DNA from: Hoeflea sp. IMCC20628
GTDB taxonomy: Bacteria > Pseudomonadota > Alphaproteobacteria > Rhizobiales > Rhizobiaceae
Length of the DNA: 64,000 nt
Assembly (NCBI RefSeq): GCF_001011155.1
Contig: NZ_CP011479.1
Span: 3,428,501 to 3,492,500 of the forward strand
Direction: 5' to 3'
Shown here: in pieces, positions 40,396 through 49,932 of the stretch
Position numbering within the stretch: the stretch's first letter is position 1
Layout of the letters: the number at the start of each line of letters is the position of its first letter
Translations under genes and position numbers: made by a program
The notes under the pieces: model-generated
What the model was told of the DNA's origin: nothing
Database searches by the model: none
Seen by the model: the letters and a program-made list of their open reading frames with translations, nothing else

Positions 40396-42477
40396 ATGTC
40401 GACCAGCGCGCGAATAGGTGCAGACATCGGTGGAACATTCACCGATCTGGTTCTCGTTACCGACGATGGTCGGCGATACGCCAAGAAAGTCTCGTCAACA
40501 CCGGCCAACCCCGAAGCTGCAGTTCTTACAGGTGTAGCCGCGTTGCTAAACGAGGCCGGCCTGCAACCCGGCGACGTTACGGCAGTCCTGCACGGGACAA
40601 CGGTCGGCTCGAACGCCATCCTGCAGAAACGTGGAGGCCGGATCGGACTTGTCACTACGAAAGGCTTCCGCGACCTGCTGGAAATCGGACGCCTGCGCAC
40701 GCCCGGCATGTTTGATCTGACATGGGACAAACCAACGCCGCTGGTGCCGCGACATTTGCGCTTCGAGATCGGTGAGCGGATTGCGGCAGACGGCAGTATC
40801 GTGACCCCGCTGGACGCCGAAGAACTGAGTGCGCTTGTTCGGCGCATCGCTACCGAGAACCTGGACACGCTGGCGCTCTGCTTTCTCAATTCCTACGTCA
40901 ATCCGGAACACGAATTGCAGGCCGCGGACTTCATCCGTGCTGCTCTGCCGGATCTGCCGGTCACAGCATCGGTGTCAATTCTTCCCGAACAACGTGAATA
41001 CGAACGCACCTCGACAACCGTGGTCAACGCCTATGTGCTGCCGGTAATGCGCACTTATCTGATCGCGCTGCAGAAAGGCCTTCGCAACGCAGGCGTCACC
41101 GCCCCTCTTTTCATCTCCAATTCCAATGGTGGCCTCGCTCCGGTGCATGTCGCGCAGGAAAAGCCGGTGATGTTCATTTCGTCTGGCCGGGCCGCGGGCG
41201 TGGTCGGTGCGGGGCATATGGGCGAGCTTTCCGGCATCGCCAATCTTGTCGCTTTTGACATGGGCGGCACCACCGCTTCCGCCTCGCTGATCAAGGGCTG
41301 TGAGGTGACGCGCACCACCGAATATGAATTCCGCGACGGCATCTCCACACCCAGCCGCTTCATCAAGGCCGGCGGCTATCTGATGCGAGTGCCCACCGTG
41401 GATGTGGCCGAAATCGGCAATGGCGCCGGGTCCATCGCGCATGTTGATGATGGTGGTCTGATCTGTGTCGGCCCGGTATCGGCCGGCGCGGTGCCCGGCC
41501 CGGCCTGCTACGGCACCGGCGGGGATTGCCCGACTTTGACTGATGCCAATTTGTTGCTGGGTTACCTGCCCGACCGGCTGGCCGGCGGCAGCATGATGCT
41601 GTCAGTCGATCTGGCCGCCGCTGCGATAGACAAACACGTGGCCAAGCCCGCCGGGCTTACCGTGGTCCAGGCTGCGCTGGGAATGCGGGCGATCGCCAAT
41701 TCCAACATGGCGCGTGCCATTCGCGCGGTCACGGTCGAACGCGGCCAGGACCCGCGCGACTTCGTGCTGTTTGCTTTCGGCGGAGCAGGACCAAATCACG
41801 CTTGCGATCTGGCCAGCAGCGTCGGTATAGGCAAAGTGGTCTTGCCACCGGAACCCGGTGTCTTTACCGCATCGGGGATGCTGGAGGCGGTGGTTGAGTA
41901 TTTTTTCATCCGGTCCTATCCGAGGCAACCCGGCGAGATAAATCCGGCAGACTTGCGCGCAACGGCCGCATCGCTGCGGGATGAAGCAAGCCGAGAGCTT
42001 GAAGAGCAAGGTTTTGACCCGAACGATATCAATTTCGGTTTCGAACTCGACATGCGCTTCGGCGGGCAGGATGCGGAAATCCAGATCAGCTTCGATCCCG
42101 AGGCGCATGACCTGCAGATTGAAGACCTCAATGCCCGCTTCCTGGCTGCCTACGAGGATATGTTCGGATATGTCTCTTCCGATGGCGTCGAGACCGTCAA
42201 CCTGCGCCTGCGTGCCCATTGGCCGCTCAAGGACCAGCATGAAGCCGCTACCGTCAGGCCGAGCGGCGGGCTGGAGGCCTCGCCCGCTTCGCGGCGCGAT
42301 GTGTTCTTCGACGATGCCAGCAAACCGGTTCTGACACCAGTATATGATCGGGCGATGGTTTCCAGCATCATCGAGGGGCCGGCAATCTTTGAAAGCGCTG
42401 ACACCACCTTCGCGATTCCGCCAGGCGCTACCGCGGAACCGGACCCGCACGGCAACCTTGTGGTGACCCTCCCATGA
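40396..42477 (+). CDS. Hydantoinase/oxoprolinase family protein, subunit A (HyuA)
   Basis: A 693-residue ATP-dependent cyclic-amide hydrolase subunit. The N-terminal phosphate loop is IGADIGGTFTDLVLV, with HGTTVGSNAILQK, a second phosphate loop AFDMGGTTASASLI and AFGGAGPNHACDLA further on. The ATG at 40396 has GAGGTGA upstream; an earlier ATG-like start at 40366 lacks one. With HyuB it would open a lactam, hydantoin or 5-oxoproline-like ring using ATP, although relatives also carboxylate ketones. The four-gene context (TRAP importer, SDR, ALDH) suggests ring-opening in a catabolic path. Confidence 0.88.
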   Translation: MSTSARIGADIGGTFTDLVLVTDDGRRYAKKVSSTPANPEAAVLTGVAALLNEAGLQPGDVTAVLHGTTVGSNAILQKRGGRIGLVTTKGFRDLLEIGRLRTPGMFDLTWDKPTPLVPRHLRFEIGERIAADGSIVTPLDAEELSALVRRIATENLDTLALCFLNSYVNPEHELQAADFIRAALPDLPVTASVSILPEQREYERTSTTVVNAYVLPVMRTYLIALQKGLRNAGVTAPLFISNSNGGLAPVHVAQEKPVMFISSGRAAGVVGAGHMGELSGIANLVAFDMGGTTASASLIKGCEVTRTTEYEFRDGISTPSRFIKAGGYLMRVPTVDVAEIGNGAGSIAHVDDGGLICVGPVSAGAVPGPACYGTGGDCPTLTDANLLLGYLPDRLAGGSMMLSVDLAAAAIDKHVAKPAGLTVVQAALGMRAIANSNMARAIRAVTVERGQDPRDFVLFAFGGAGPNHACDLASSVGIGKVVLPPEPGVFTASGMLEAVVEYFFIRSYPRQPGEINPADLRATAASLRDEASRELEEQGFDPNDINFGFELDMRFGGQDAEIQISFDPEAHDLQIEDLNARFLAAYEDMFGYVSSDGVETVNLRLRAHWPLKDQHEAATVRPSGGLEASPASRRDVFFDDASKPVLTPVYDRAMVSSIIEGPAIFESADTTFAIPPGATAEPDPHGNLVVTLP

Positions 42478-44255
42478 CTGTTCCAACCAAAGCCCACGCA
42501 ACTCAGGACTTCACCCCCGATCCGGTCAGCTTCGCCGTGATCAAGTCCGCCCTTGATGCAATCGTTGACGAGATGGCAGGCACCGTGATGCGCACCGCCC
42601 GCTCCCCCATCGTGCGCGACGTGCTCGACTATTCGTGCACGCTGTGTGACAGCCGGGGACAGATCCTCAGCCAGGCCAAGACGGTGGCGCTTCATCTCGG
42701 CGCCGTGCCCGATGCGATGGAAATGATCGTCGAGCGGTTCTCCACGACCGCATGCGAGGGCGATGTCTATGTTCTCAACGACCCCTATGCCGGCGGCATG
42801 CATCTGCCCGACATCTTTATGGTCAAGCCGATCTTTCACCAAGGCCGGCTTCAGGGTTACTCGGTTGTCATTGCCCATCACTGCGACATGGGCGGCCGCG
42901 TGCCGGGCTCCAATGCAGCCGATTCCACCGAGATATTTCAGGAAGGCCTGCGCATTCCGCCGCTACGCCTGTTTGATGCGGGCAAGCGCAATGAGACGTT
43001 GTTTGACCTGATCCGCACCAATGTGCGCCTGCCGGCCATGGTGCTGGGGGACCTCGATGCCCAATATGCCACCTGCCGCACCGGAGAGCGGGAACTGATC
43101 CGGCTGATCGAACGCTATGGCGAAGCGGAGTTGCAATCCTATTTCGACGCTCTGCTCGACTATGGCGAGGTGCTCACCAGAAAAAGCATCGCCGCTTGGC
43201 CAGATGGTATTTACACTTTTGAGGACGCGATTGACGGCGATGGTTTCACCACCGAACCAATCCCGATTTGCTGCGCGATCACGGTGAAACATGATGGCCT
43301 GGAGATCGACTTTGCCGGATCCTCGCCGCAGGTTCGCGGGGCGATCAATTCGACCTTCTCCTTCACCAAATCTTCCGCCTATCTGGCGGTACGGTGCGCT
43401 CTTGATCGTGATGTGCCGAACAATGCCGGTGTCTATCGCGCCATCAGCGTCACCGCGCCGGATCATTCGATCCTCAAACCCGACCTGCCTGCGCCTGTCG
43501 CGGCGCGCGCGCTGACCGGCTACCGCGTCGTCGATTGCGTGCTGGGCGCGCTGTCCAAGATCGCACCCGCCCGGCTGATGGCGGCAGGTGAAGGCGGCAA
43601 CACGGTTTTATCGATGGGCGGCTATGACAAGGAAACCGGTGAGCACTTTGTACTGGTGGACATGATCAATGGCGCCTGGGGCGGCCGCGCCAACAAGGAT
43701 GGCATCGAGGCTATTACCAACCCGGCGCAGAACATGTCGAACCTCCCCATCGAAACACTGGAGAAACGATACCCGCTGCGAATCGAGGAATATTCGCTGC
43801 GCCCTGACTCCTGCGGTGCCGGACGGTTTCGCGGCGGTCTCGGCTTGACCCGGACATACCGGATTCTGGCCGATGACACGATGCTGCAGGTTCGTGCCGA
43901 CCGTATCACCACGCCGCCCTACGGCGTTGACGGGGGCCTCCCGGGAGGTCTGTCGCGCAATATTCTCAACCCTGAAACCGAGAACACCCCCCTGCCCGGA
44001 AAGCTGACCCGAAACGTCGACAAGAATACGGTGATCCGCCACGAGCAGGCCGGTGGCGGTGGCAATGGCGACCCTCTCGATCGGCATCTGGAAGCAATTG
44101 CCCTTGATCTGAAAGAGTCGAAAATCACACCGGGCTATGCCGTGCGCTATCATGGAGTGGTCTTTGACGTTCATGGCGACATCGATCCCGGGGCAACTAA
44201 TTTGAACCAATCCCGGCTTCGGGCCGCACGTGACACCAGCAAGGAGAGCCGCTGA
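42474..44255 (+). CDS. Hydantoinase B/oxoprolinase family protein (HyuB)
   Basis: A 593-residue HyuB subunit. Typical blocks are [40 protein letters not shown], a metal-site region [11 protein letters not shown], and [18 protein letters not shown] near the C-terminus. It overlaps hyuA by 4 bp and ends overlapping the SDR start. The two subunits are separate rather than fused as in eukaryotic 5-oxoprolinase. The substrate is unknown. Confidence 0.88.
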   Translation: MTVPTKAHATQDFTPDPVSFAVIKSALDAIVDEMAGTVMRTARSPIVRDVLDYSCTLCDSRGQILSQAKTVALHLGAVPDAMEMIVERFSTTACEGDVYVLNDPYAGGMHLPDIFMVKPIFHQGRLQGYSVVIAHHCDMGGRVPGSNAADSTEIFQEGLRIPPLRLFDAGKRNETLFDLIRTNVRLPAMVLGDLDAQYATCRTGERELIRLIERYGEAELQSYFDALLDYGEVLTRKSIAAWPDGIYTFEDAIDGDGFTTEPIPICCAITVKHDGLEIDFAGSSPQVRGAINSTFSFTKSSAYLAVRCALDRDVPNNAGVYRAISVTAPDHSILKPDLPAPVAARALTGYRVVDCVLGALSKIAPARLMAAGEGGNTVLSMGGYDKETGEHFVLVDMINGAWGGRANKDGIEAITNPAQNMSNLPIETLEKRYPLRIEEYSLRPDSCGAGRFRGGLGLTRTYRILADDTMLQVRADRITTPPYGVDGGLPGGLSRNILNPETENTPLPGKLTRNVDKNTVIRHEQAGGGGNGDPLDRHLEAIALDLKESKITPGYAVRYHGVVFDVHGDIDPGATNLNQSRLRAARDTSKESR

Positions 44256-45040
44256 TGAAGTTCAACAAAACAGCCGTCGTGACCGGCGGCGCCAGCGGGA
44301 TAGGTGAAGCGACCGTCATGCGCTTTGCCAGCGCCGGATGGCACGTGGTGATCGGAGATATCAACGCAAGCCGCAGCGAGACCGTGGCGCAAGCCGCCCG
44401 CCTGGCGGGAGCCGCTTCAGTCAGCGTTTTGCCGCTCGATCTGGCCGACGAAGCCAGCGTCGCGGATTTCGCCGCCAATACCTATGAGAGGCACACTGCT
44501 GTCGATGCGGTGGTCAATTCGGGCGGCATCTTGCAGAACGGAATCCGCTTTGTAGACATGCCCATTGAAGAATTCGATATGGTCTGGTCGGTCAATGTTC
44601 GCGGCACCCTGCTGATCAACCAGGCCTTCGGGCGCCGCATGATGCAGGCAGGATCGGGCAGCATTATCAACATGTGCTCGCTGACCACCTATCGCCCCTC
44701 ACCCCAACCGGCCTACGCGCCGGCGAAAGTCGCCTTGAAATCCATGACCGAGATCATGGCCGCCGATTTCGGCCCATCCGGCGTCAGGGTCAACGCGGTG
44801 GCGCCGGGCTACACTTTGACACCGGCGATGCAGGCGCGGATCGACGCGGGTGTACGCGATCCACAAGCCATACTCGACAAATCGGCGATCAAGCGGCTGG
44901 TGCAGCCTGCCGATGTTGCTGAAGCAATTTTCTTCCTGTGCTCCGAAGCGGCCGCAGCCATCACCGGGGTTGTGCTGCCGGTGGATTGCGGCTGGCTGGC
45001 ATATTCGTCCTACGCATCCTACGCCTCGCAGCCTGAGTAA
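44255..45040 (+). CDS. SDR oxidoreductase of the hydantoinase operon
   Basis: A 261-residue short-chain dehydrogenase. The cofactor motif is TGGASGIG (residues 10-17); the usual NNAG reads NSGG; catalytic residues are S142, Y154 and K158 (YAPAK). Its ATG shares bases with the hyuB stop (TGATG). The tight coupling says it acts in the same pathway, oxidising or reducing a hydroxy acid before or after ring opening. A perfect GC stem follows the gene. Confidence 0.85.
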   Translation: MKFNKTAVVTGGASGIGEATVMRFASAGWHVVIGDINASRSETVAQAARLAGAASVSVLPLDLADEASVADFAANTYERHTAVDAVVNSGGILQNGIRFVDMPIEEFDMVWSVNVRGTLLINQAFGRRMMQAGSGSIINMCSLTTYRPSPQPAYAPAKVALKSMTEIMAADFGPSGVRVNAVAPGYTLTPAMQARIDAGVRDPQAILDKSAIKRLVQPADVAEAIFFLCSEAAAAITGVVLPVDCGWLAYSSYASYASQPE

Positions 45041-45060
45041 AACGACGCGGGAGCCTGCTC

Positions 45061-45087
45061 GCCGCCGCGCAAGGAATGCACGGCGGC
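45061..45087. terminator. GC-rich hairpin between converging SDR and aldehyde dehydrogenase genes
   Basis: GCCGCCG at 45061-45067 pairs with CGGCGGC at 45081-45087 around a 13-base loop, followed by TTTACTGCTT. Placed in the 74-bp gap between two converging genes, it probably serves as terminator for the rightward operon and perhaps both. Confidence 0.55.
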
Positions 45088-45114
45088 GGCTTTACTGCTT
45101 GAACTCGGTGCGGA

Positions 45115-46584
45115 TCAGTTGAAGTTCAAATAGGTGGTCTTTTTCTGGAAATAGCCTTCCAGACCATATTTGCCATCTTCGCCACCGATGCCGCTGTCAC
45201 GCATCCCGGCATGATGCGCCTGCACCACGTCGCCACCCGCCTTGTTGACGTAGATTTCGCCGAATTTAAGCTCGCGCGAGAGCCGCATGATGCGCCGCAT
45301 GTCCTTGGTAAAGACATAGGCTGACAGACCGTAGCGGCTTTCGTTTGCCAGCCGCATCGCTTCGTCGAAATCGCCAACCCGCATGATCGGAACGACCGGG
45401 CCAAAGACCTCGTCCTGCATGATCTCCATGGCGTTGTCGTCAACGCCGAGAACCGTTGGCTCGAACCAATGGCCGCGCGAAAACTCGCCGCCGCTGAGCC
45501 GCTTGCCGCCGGTAAGCACCTTGGCGCCCGACGCCACAGCGCGGTCCACCATTGTCTCGACCTTTTCGAGTTCAGCGCCGCTGAACTTGGGACCCACATC
45601 GACGAGTTGGCGTGGATCACCGACTTTCAGCGCTTCCACAGCCTTGATGAACCGCTCGGTGAACTCGTCGGCGATCTTCTCGTGCACATACATGCGCTCG
45701 TTGCAGATGCAGATCTGACCGCAGTTCTCGAAACGTGACTGCACGGCGGCATTGACCGCTGCAGCGATGTCGGCATCTTCAGCAACCACGAACGGCGCCT
45801 TGCCGCCGAGCTCGAGCCGCAGGATCTTCAGATCATCTGCTGCCGAGCGATAAATCGCCTTGCCGGCGCGCACGCTTCCGGTGAGCGTGATCAGACGGGT
45901 ATACGGGTGCTTGACCAGCGCCTGCCCCAGCCCTTCGCCGGTGCCAGAGACAACGTTGATCACGCCGGCCGGGAAACCGGCCTCTGCGGCGAGCTGGGCA
46001 ATTTCAAAGCTGGAAAGCGGTGTGCCTTCATGAGGTTTGACCACCACGGTGTTGCCGGCAAGAAGCGCCGGTCCGATCTTGCGCGTCATCAGCGCAGCCG
46101 GATAGTTCCAGGCAGTCAGGGCGACGACGACGCCATGCGCCACCTTCTGAATCCAGATCTGCTCGTTGGGATTGTCGGACGGAATGATGTCGCCGGTCAC
46201 CCGGCGCGCCTCTTCGGCAGCGTAGGTCAGATAGAGCGCTGCTCCCTCGATCTCGCCGCGCGCTTCAGCCAGCGGCTTGCCCTGTTCCGCGATCACGACC
46301 TGAGCCAGCCGCTCGCGGTTCTGAAGAATCAGGCGTGCGAGTCGCTTGAGTAATTCGGCCCGTTCGACCGGAGGCAAAGCCTCCCACGCGGGCTGGGCAC
46401 GCCATGCTGCCGAAAGCGCACGATCCGCATCGGCTTCGCTGCCGCGCGGGACCGATGCGATGATTTCTTCCGTCGCAGGGTTTTCGACCTCGATCCATTC
46501 CTTGACCGTGGAATCGACCCATTCGCCGTCAATGAAATGGCGGTAGCGGTCAGACCCTTTGACCAGTTCCTTCATAGGCTGCAA
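45115..46584 (-). CDS. NAD(P)-dependent aldehyde dehydrogenase (AldA/semialdehyde dehydrogenase type)
   Basis: A 489-residue aldehyde dehydrogenase. Cofactor and active-site blocks are ALTAWNYPAALMTRKIGPALLAGNTVVVKPHEGTP (core VVVKPHEGTP), LTGSVRAGKAI, LRLELGGKAPF with the catalytic glutamate, and NCGQICICNER with the nucleophilic cysteine. I start it at the TTG at 46584, because AGGAG lies 7 bases upstream; the ATG at 46575 has no site. It may oxidise 2-oxoglutarate semialdehyde, glycolaldehyde or lactaldehyde. The gene is divergent from the DHDPS-family operon across an operator-bearing gap. Confidence 0.86.
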   Translation of the reverse strand: MQPMKELVKGSDRYRHFIDGEWVDSTVKEWIEVENPATEEIIASVPRGSEADADRALSAAWRAQPAWEALPPVERAELLKRLARLILQNRERLAQVVIAEQGKPLAEARGEIEGAALYLTYAAEEARRVTGDIIPSDNPNEQIWIQKVAHGVVVALTAWNYPAALMTRKIGPALLAGNTVVVKPHEGTPLSSFEIAQLAAEAGFPAGVINVVSGTGEGLGQALVKHPYTRLITLTGSVRAGKAIYRSAADDLKILRLELGGKAPFVVAEDADIAAAVNAAVQSRFENCGQICICNERMYVHEKIADEFTERFIKAVEALKVGDPRQLVDVGPKFSGAELEKVETMVDRAVASGAKVLTGGKRLSGGEFSRGHWFEPTVLGVDDNAMEIMQDEVFGPVVPIMRVGDFDEAMRLANESRYGLSAYVFTKDMRRIMRLSRELKFGEIYVNKAGGDVVQAHHAGMRDSGIGGEDGKYGLEGYFQKKTTYLNFN

Positions 46585-46776
46585 AGCGAAAACTCCTGTG
46601 TCCGTGGCGGCTTGGATAAACAGGCAGGGCCGACTAGAGCAACGAGACGCCGCATCTTCGCAAATCACGCCGCGCCCCATTTCCGAACCCCCCTATCAAG
46701 AGAGGGATAACGTATCCAGGCACCTGCCTTAGGCCATTACAAATGCCCCGAGCACCCGACCTCGTCAAGAAGAATG

Positions 46777-46814
46777 TTGACAATTAGCGATTAATCTTGT
46801 CAATTGTCGACAAT
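46777..46814. promoter_or_regulatory. Operator-like palindrome ATTGTCGACAAT (site 3) with flanking half-sites
   Basis: A perfect 12-bp palindrome at 46803-46814, with TTGACAA (46777-46783) and TTGTCAA (46797-46803) forming an overlapping inverted repeat. It lies 28 bp upstream of the rightward DHDPS-family gene and in the gap shared with the aldehyde dehydrogenase. The remaining part of the 258-bp gap shows no gene. Best candidate site of the FCD regulator. Confidence 0.68.
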
Positions 46815-46842
46815 GATTATCCCTCTGGGAGCCTCCTGACTT

Positions 46843-47817
46843 ATGTCCCGTCTACCCTCTTCCCGATGCCTTGCCGCAGCCATTGCAACCCCGGTAAACT
46901 CGAGCTTGCGTCCGGATTCGCAACGCATGGTCAGTTTCGCTCGCCATCTGTTCAGTCAGGGCGTCGACGGCATCACCATCTTCGGCACCACCGGCGAAGG
47001 TCCGGAATTCTGTGTCAACGATCGCATGGCGACCCTTGATGCGTTGATCTCGGCAGGGATAGAGCCGCAGCGGATCATGGTTTCTGTCGGAGCGCTTGCT
47101 TTTGAGGATTCGGTGACGCTGGCGCGACATGCAACGGGCCACGGGGTCTATGGCTGCCTGTTGATGACACCTTGCATGTACCGGGGCGGCATCACGGATG
47201 ACGGTGTCTTCGAGTTCTATCGCCAGATTATTGAACGTTGCGGACGCGATGATTTGCGGCTTTTCGTCTATAATTTTCCCGATATTTCCGGGGTCACGAT
47301 CTCTCTACCCATGCTGCGACGCCTGACTGAAAAATACCCCGAAATCATCGCCGGGCTGAAGGACAGTGGCGGCGACCCGGACTTGACCAAGCAATATATT
47401 CTTTCGTTCTCGAAGATGTCGATCTTCACCGGTAACGAGCTCGACCTGCCCGAACTCAATCCGCTCGGCCTGACCGGCACCGTCTGCGGGCTGGCCAACA
47501 TCATGCCGGGCTTCATGCGCGCGCTCACCGACACCCGCAACAGCTATGAAGGCCGGCCGTTTGTCGAAGCCTTGCGCGCCGCCGATGCGGTGCTGTCGCG
47601 ATACCCGTTCATCCCGTCGGCGAAAGCTATCATCGCTGACACGATGCACGATCCCAACTGGCTGCGGCTGATGCCACCTATGGCGCAACCACCTGCGCCA
47701 CAACGCGTTCAGGTGGTTGAAGCCTACCGGAATTGGGAACTCTCGGTCGAAAACCTTCTGGCAGTTTCAACCGAAGAGCCATCCCGCACCAATGTGACCC
47801 CGATCAGAATTGCCTGA
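46843..47817 (+). CDS. Dihydrodipicolinate synthase-family lyase, paralogue 1
   Basis: A 324-residue TIM-barrel lyase of the DHDPS/N-acetylneuraminate lyase superfamily. Substrate motif FGTTGEG (residues 47-53), proton-relay Y143 in FVYNFPD and Schiff-base K173 in AGLKDSGG are all present. The C-terminal extension (about 25 residues) is longer than usual. Possible reactions are aldol cleavage of 2-keto-3-deoxy sugar acids or decarboxylating dehydration. It heads the operon with a class II aldolase and a second DHDPS-family gene. Confidence 0.86.
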   Translation: MSRLPSSRCLAAAIATPVNSSLRPDSQRMVSFARHLFSQGVDGITIFGTTGEGPEFCVNDRMATLDALISAGIEPQRIMVSVGALAFEDSVTLARHATGHGVYGCLLMTPCMYRGGITDDGVFEFYRQIIERCGRDDLRLFVYNFPDISGVTISLPMLRRLTEKYPEIIAGLKDSGGDPDLTKQYILSFSKMSIFTGNELDLPELNPLGLTGTVCGLANIMPGFMRALTDTRNSYEGRPFVEALRAADAVLSRYPFIPSAKAIIADTMHDPNWLRLMPPMAQPPAPQRVQVVEAYRNWELSVENLLAVSTEEPSRTNVTPIRIA

Positions 47818-47839
47818 CCGGCGGCAGATTCTGGCAAAA

Positions 47840-48616
47840 ATGGCGCAAAAAACAATGACCGTGACAGCCAATACGCCGCATTTTGACACCGCCGAAATTC
47901 TGACCGCCCGGCGAGAACTGGCGGCCTGCTTTCGCATGGCGGCCCGACTTGGCATGCATGAAGGCATCTGCAATCATTTCTCATCCGTCGTGCCGGGCTA
48001 CAATGAACTGTTTCTCGTCAATCCCTATGGCTATGCCTTTTCCGAGATTACCGCCTCAAGCCTGCTGATCTGCGATTTCGACGGCAATGTTGTTGCCGGC
48101 GATGGCGTACCGGAATCCACAGCCTTCCACATCCATGCCCAATTGCACAAATTCAAGCCTCACGCCCGTGTCGCGTTCCATACCCACATGCCGTATGCGA
48201 CCGCTCTGGCAATGGTGGAAGGCGAACCACTGCACTATGCGGGCCAGACTGCAACACGGTTCATTGGCCGGGTCGTGGTCGACGAGGATTACAATGGCCT
48301 TGCGCTGGATGACCGCGAAGGTGCCCGCATCGCCAGCGCCATAGGCGAGGCAGACATTGTCTTCATGCGCCACCACGGTGTGATGGTGCTGGCCGACAGT
48401 ATCGCCAAGGCCTGGGACGATCTCTACTATCTCGAACGCGCCTGCGAGGTGCAGGTGCTGGCCATGTCGACCGGTCGGCGCCTGCTGCCGATCGACCGTG
48501 ACCTTGCCCGCAAGACCGGTGAGCAGATCATGAGCGAAGCGGCGGATGCTGCAGAGCTTCATCTTGCCAGCGTCCAGCGCCTGCTGGACCGCACGGAAGC
48601 CGACTATAAAACCTGA
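47840..48616 (+). CDS. Class II aldolase/adducin family protein
   Basis: A 258-residue zinc-dependent aldolase-fold protein. Metal ligands are visible in FHTHMPYATALA and MRHHGVMVLAD; GICNHFSSVVPG near residue 42 is the substrate loop. I use the ATG at 47840; TTG at 47810 and ATG at 47855 are alternatives. It could cleave or epimerise a phosphorylated or free sugar acid, or act on a keto acid. It follows the first DHDPS-family gene by 22 bp. Confidence 0.82.
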   Translation: MAQKTMTVTANTPHFDTAEILTARRELAACFRMAARLGMHEGICNHFSSVVPGYNELFLVNPYGYAFSEITASSLLICDFDGNVVAGDGVPESTAFHIHAQLHKFKPHARVAFHTHMPYATALAMVEGEPLHYAGQTATRFIGRVVVDEDYNGLALDDREGARIASAIGEADIVFMRHHGVMVLADSIAKAWDDLYYLERACEVQVLAMSTGRRLLPIDRDLARKTGEQIMSEAADAAELHLASVQRLLDRTEADYKT

Positions 48617-48658
48617 CTGACCTGCCCGAATTGCGGGCACCCTTGAAAGGAACCGGAC

Positions 48659-49558
48659 ATGACATGGAGCGGCGTTTTCCCCGCAGTGACGACGAAACTC
48701 AAGGCGGATGGCAGCTTTGACCCGGTGGCCATGGCCAAAAGCCTTGAACGATTGATCGAGAATGGCGTCTCCGGCCTGATCGTACTGCCGATGCTGGGTG
48801 AAAATGCCTCACTCAGCCAGAAGGAACGCGATGAGGTTCTTGACCTCTCGGTGGCCACCGTGGCCGGGCGTGTACCGTTGCTTTCCGGGCTTGCGGCAAT
48901 CTCGACCACTGAAGCCACCTTCATGGCGAAAAATGCCCAAAAGCGAGGGCTTAACGGGCTGATGACGTTCCCGAGCCTGGCTTACAAGACAGACCGGCGG
49001 GAAACAGTCGCCTGGTACAAGACGGTTGCTGCGGCGAGTGACCTGCCGATCATGATCTACAACAACCCGATCGCCTACAAGGTCGATGTGGACGTGCCGA
49101 CGCTGGAAGCGCTACGCGACGTCGACACCATCACCTGCATCAAGGAAGAAACCGGCGACATCCGGCGAGTGACCGATCTCTACAACGCCTTTGGCGACCG
49201 CTACGCGGTCTTCTGTGGTGTCGATGACCTCATCCTCGAAAGCCTCTCGCTCGGTGTCACCGGCTGGGTCTCGGGTATGACCAATGCCTGGCCGAAGGAA
49301 TGCGTCGAGATCTTCAATGCCGGACGCGCCGGTAAATACGACGCCATCCGGCCACTTTACCGCCTGATGACTCCGGCCTTCCACCTCGATACCGATGTGA
49401 AGCTGGTCCAGTACATCAAGCTTGCCGAAAACATTGTCTACGGCGCTCCCGCCGGCGTGCGAGCACCGCGCCTGGAACTCGAGGGCGAGGAACTGACCCA
49501 CGTAACAGCGGTGATCCGGAAAACGGTCGAGGATCTTGCGAAGTATCAAGCAGGCTGA
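48659..49558 (+). CDS. Dihydrodipicolinate synthase-family lyase, paralogue 2
   Basis: A 299-residue second member of the superfamily, only distantly similar to paralogue 1. The usual GTTGE motif reads LPMLGENAS (about residues 43-51); Y134 (MIYNNP) and Schiff-base K162 (CIKEETGD) are kept, so it should be an active class I lyase with an altered carboxylate-binding loop. GAAAGGA precedes the ATG. Its presence beside paralogue 1 suggests two successive C-C bond steps, or a broader substrate range. Confidence 0.85.
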   Translation: MTWSGVFPAVTTKLKADGSFDPVAMAKSLERLIENGVSGLIVLPMLGENASLSQKERDEVLDLSVATVAGRVPLLSGLAAISTTEATFMAKNAQKRGLNGLMTFPSLAYKTDRRETVAWYKTVAAASDLPIMIYNNPIAYKVDVDVPTLEALRDVDTITCIKEETGDIRRVTDLYNAFGDRYAVFCGVDDLILESLSLGVTGWVSGMTNAWPKECVEIFNAGRAGKYDAIRPLYRLMTPAFHLDTDVKLVQYIKLAENIVYGAPAGVRAPRLELEGEELTHVTAVIRKTVEDLAKYQAG

Positions 49559-49568
49559 ATAACCACAT

Positions 49569-49607
49569 GAGCGTGGGCACCGGCCAAGTGCTGATGCCCG
49601 CGCGCTC
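49569..49607. terminator. Hairpin between converging lyase and tautomerase genes
   Basis: GAGCG (49569-49573) pairs with CGCTC (49603-49607) and GGGCA (49575-49579) with TGCCC (49595-49599), with a small asymmetric bulge. It begins about 10 bp after the lyase stop. A shared terminator is likely, though there is no long T-run. Confidence 0.45.
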
Positions 49608-49639
49608 AAAGCCGGAATAAAAGACTTTGTGGAACGGCC

Positions 49640-49840
49640 TCAGGAGCCTTCGGCAGATATGTCCGATTGCAGCCGTCCGCCATTGGCCCAATCGGTTGGC
49701 TCTACCTCATCGAACACCACGGCAACCGCTTCGCGCGAGCAGCCCAGGATCTCGGAGGCCGTATTGGTAACCGATTGAGCAAACGCGCGCTTCTGTTCAA
49801 TCGAGCGGCCCGCCAGCATCTCAACTCGAATAATCGGCAT
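49640..49840 (-). CDS. 4-oxalocrotonate tautomerase-family protein
   Basis: A 66-residue tautomerase. After Met removal the N-terminal residue is the catalytic proline (MPIIRVEMLAGRSIEQKRAF). Such small proteins shift keto-enol double bonds. It lies 92 bp downstream of the UxaA-type dehydratase and is probably co-transcribed, which fits processing of an unsaturated or enol keto acid released by the dehydratase. AGGAG is 10 bases before the ATG. Confidence 0.85.
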   Translation of the reverse strand: MPIIRVEMLAGRSIEQKRAFAQSVTNTASEILGCSREAVAVVFDEVEPTDWANGGRLQSDISAEGS

Positions 49841-49932
49841 ATCACTGTCTCTCCTGTCTGCTTGTTATTGCTGATACGTACGCCGGACACACCCTTATGG
49901 TGATACGAGAATGCAGCCGAACCCGGCCTGGT

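Noticed and set aside
46803-46814. The ATTGTCGACAAT palindrome as a LexA box
   Set aside because: Alphaproteobacterial LexA sites follow a direct-repeat GTTC-type pattern; these palindromes occur only in the catabolic island's gaps and fit a GntR-type site better.
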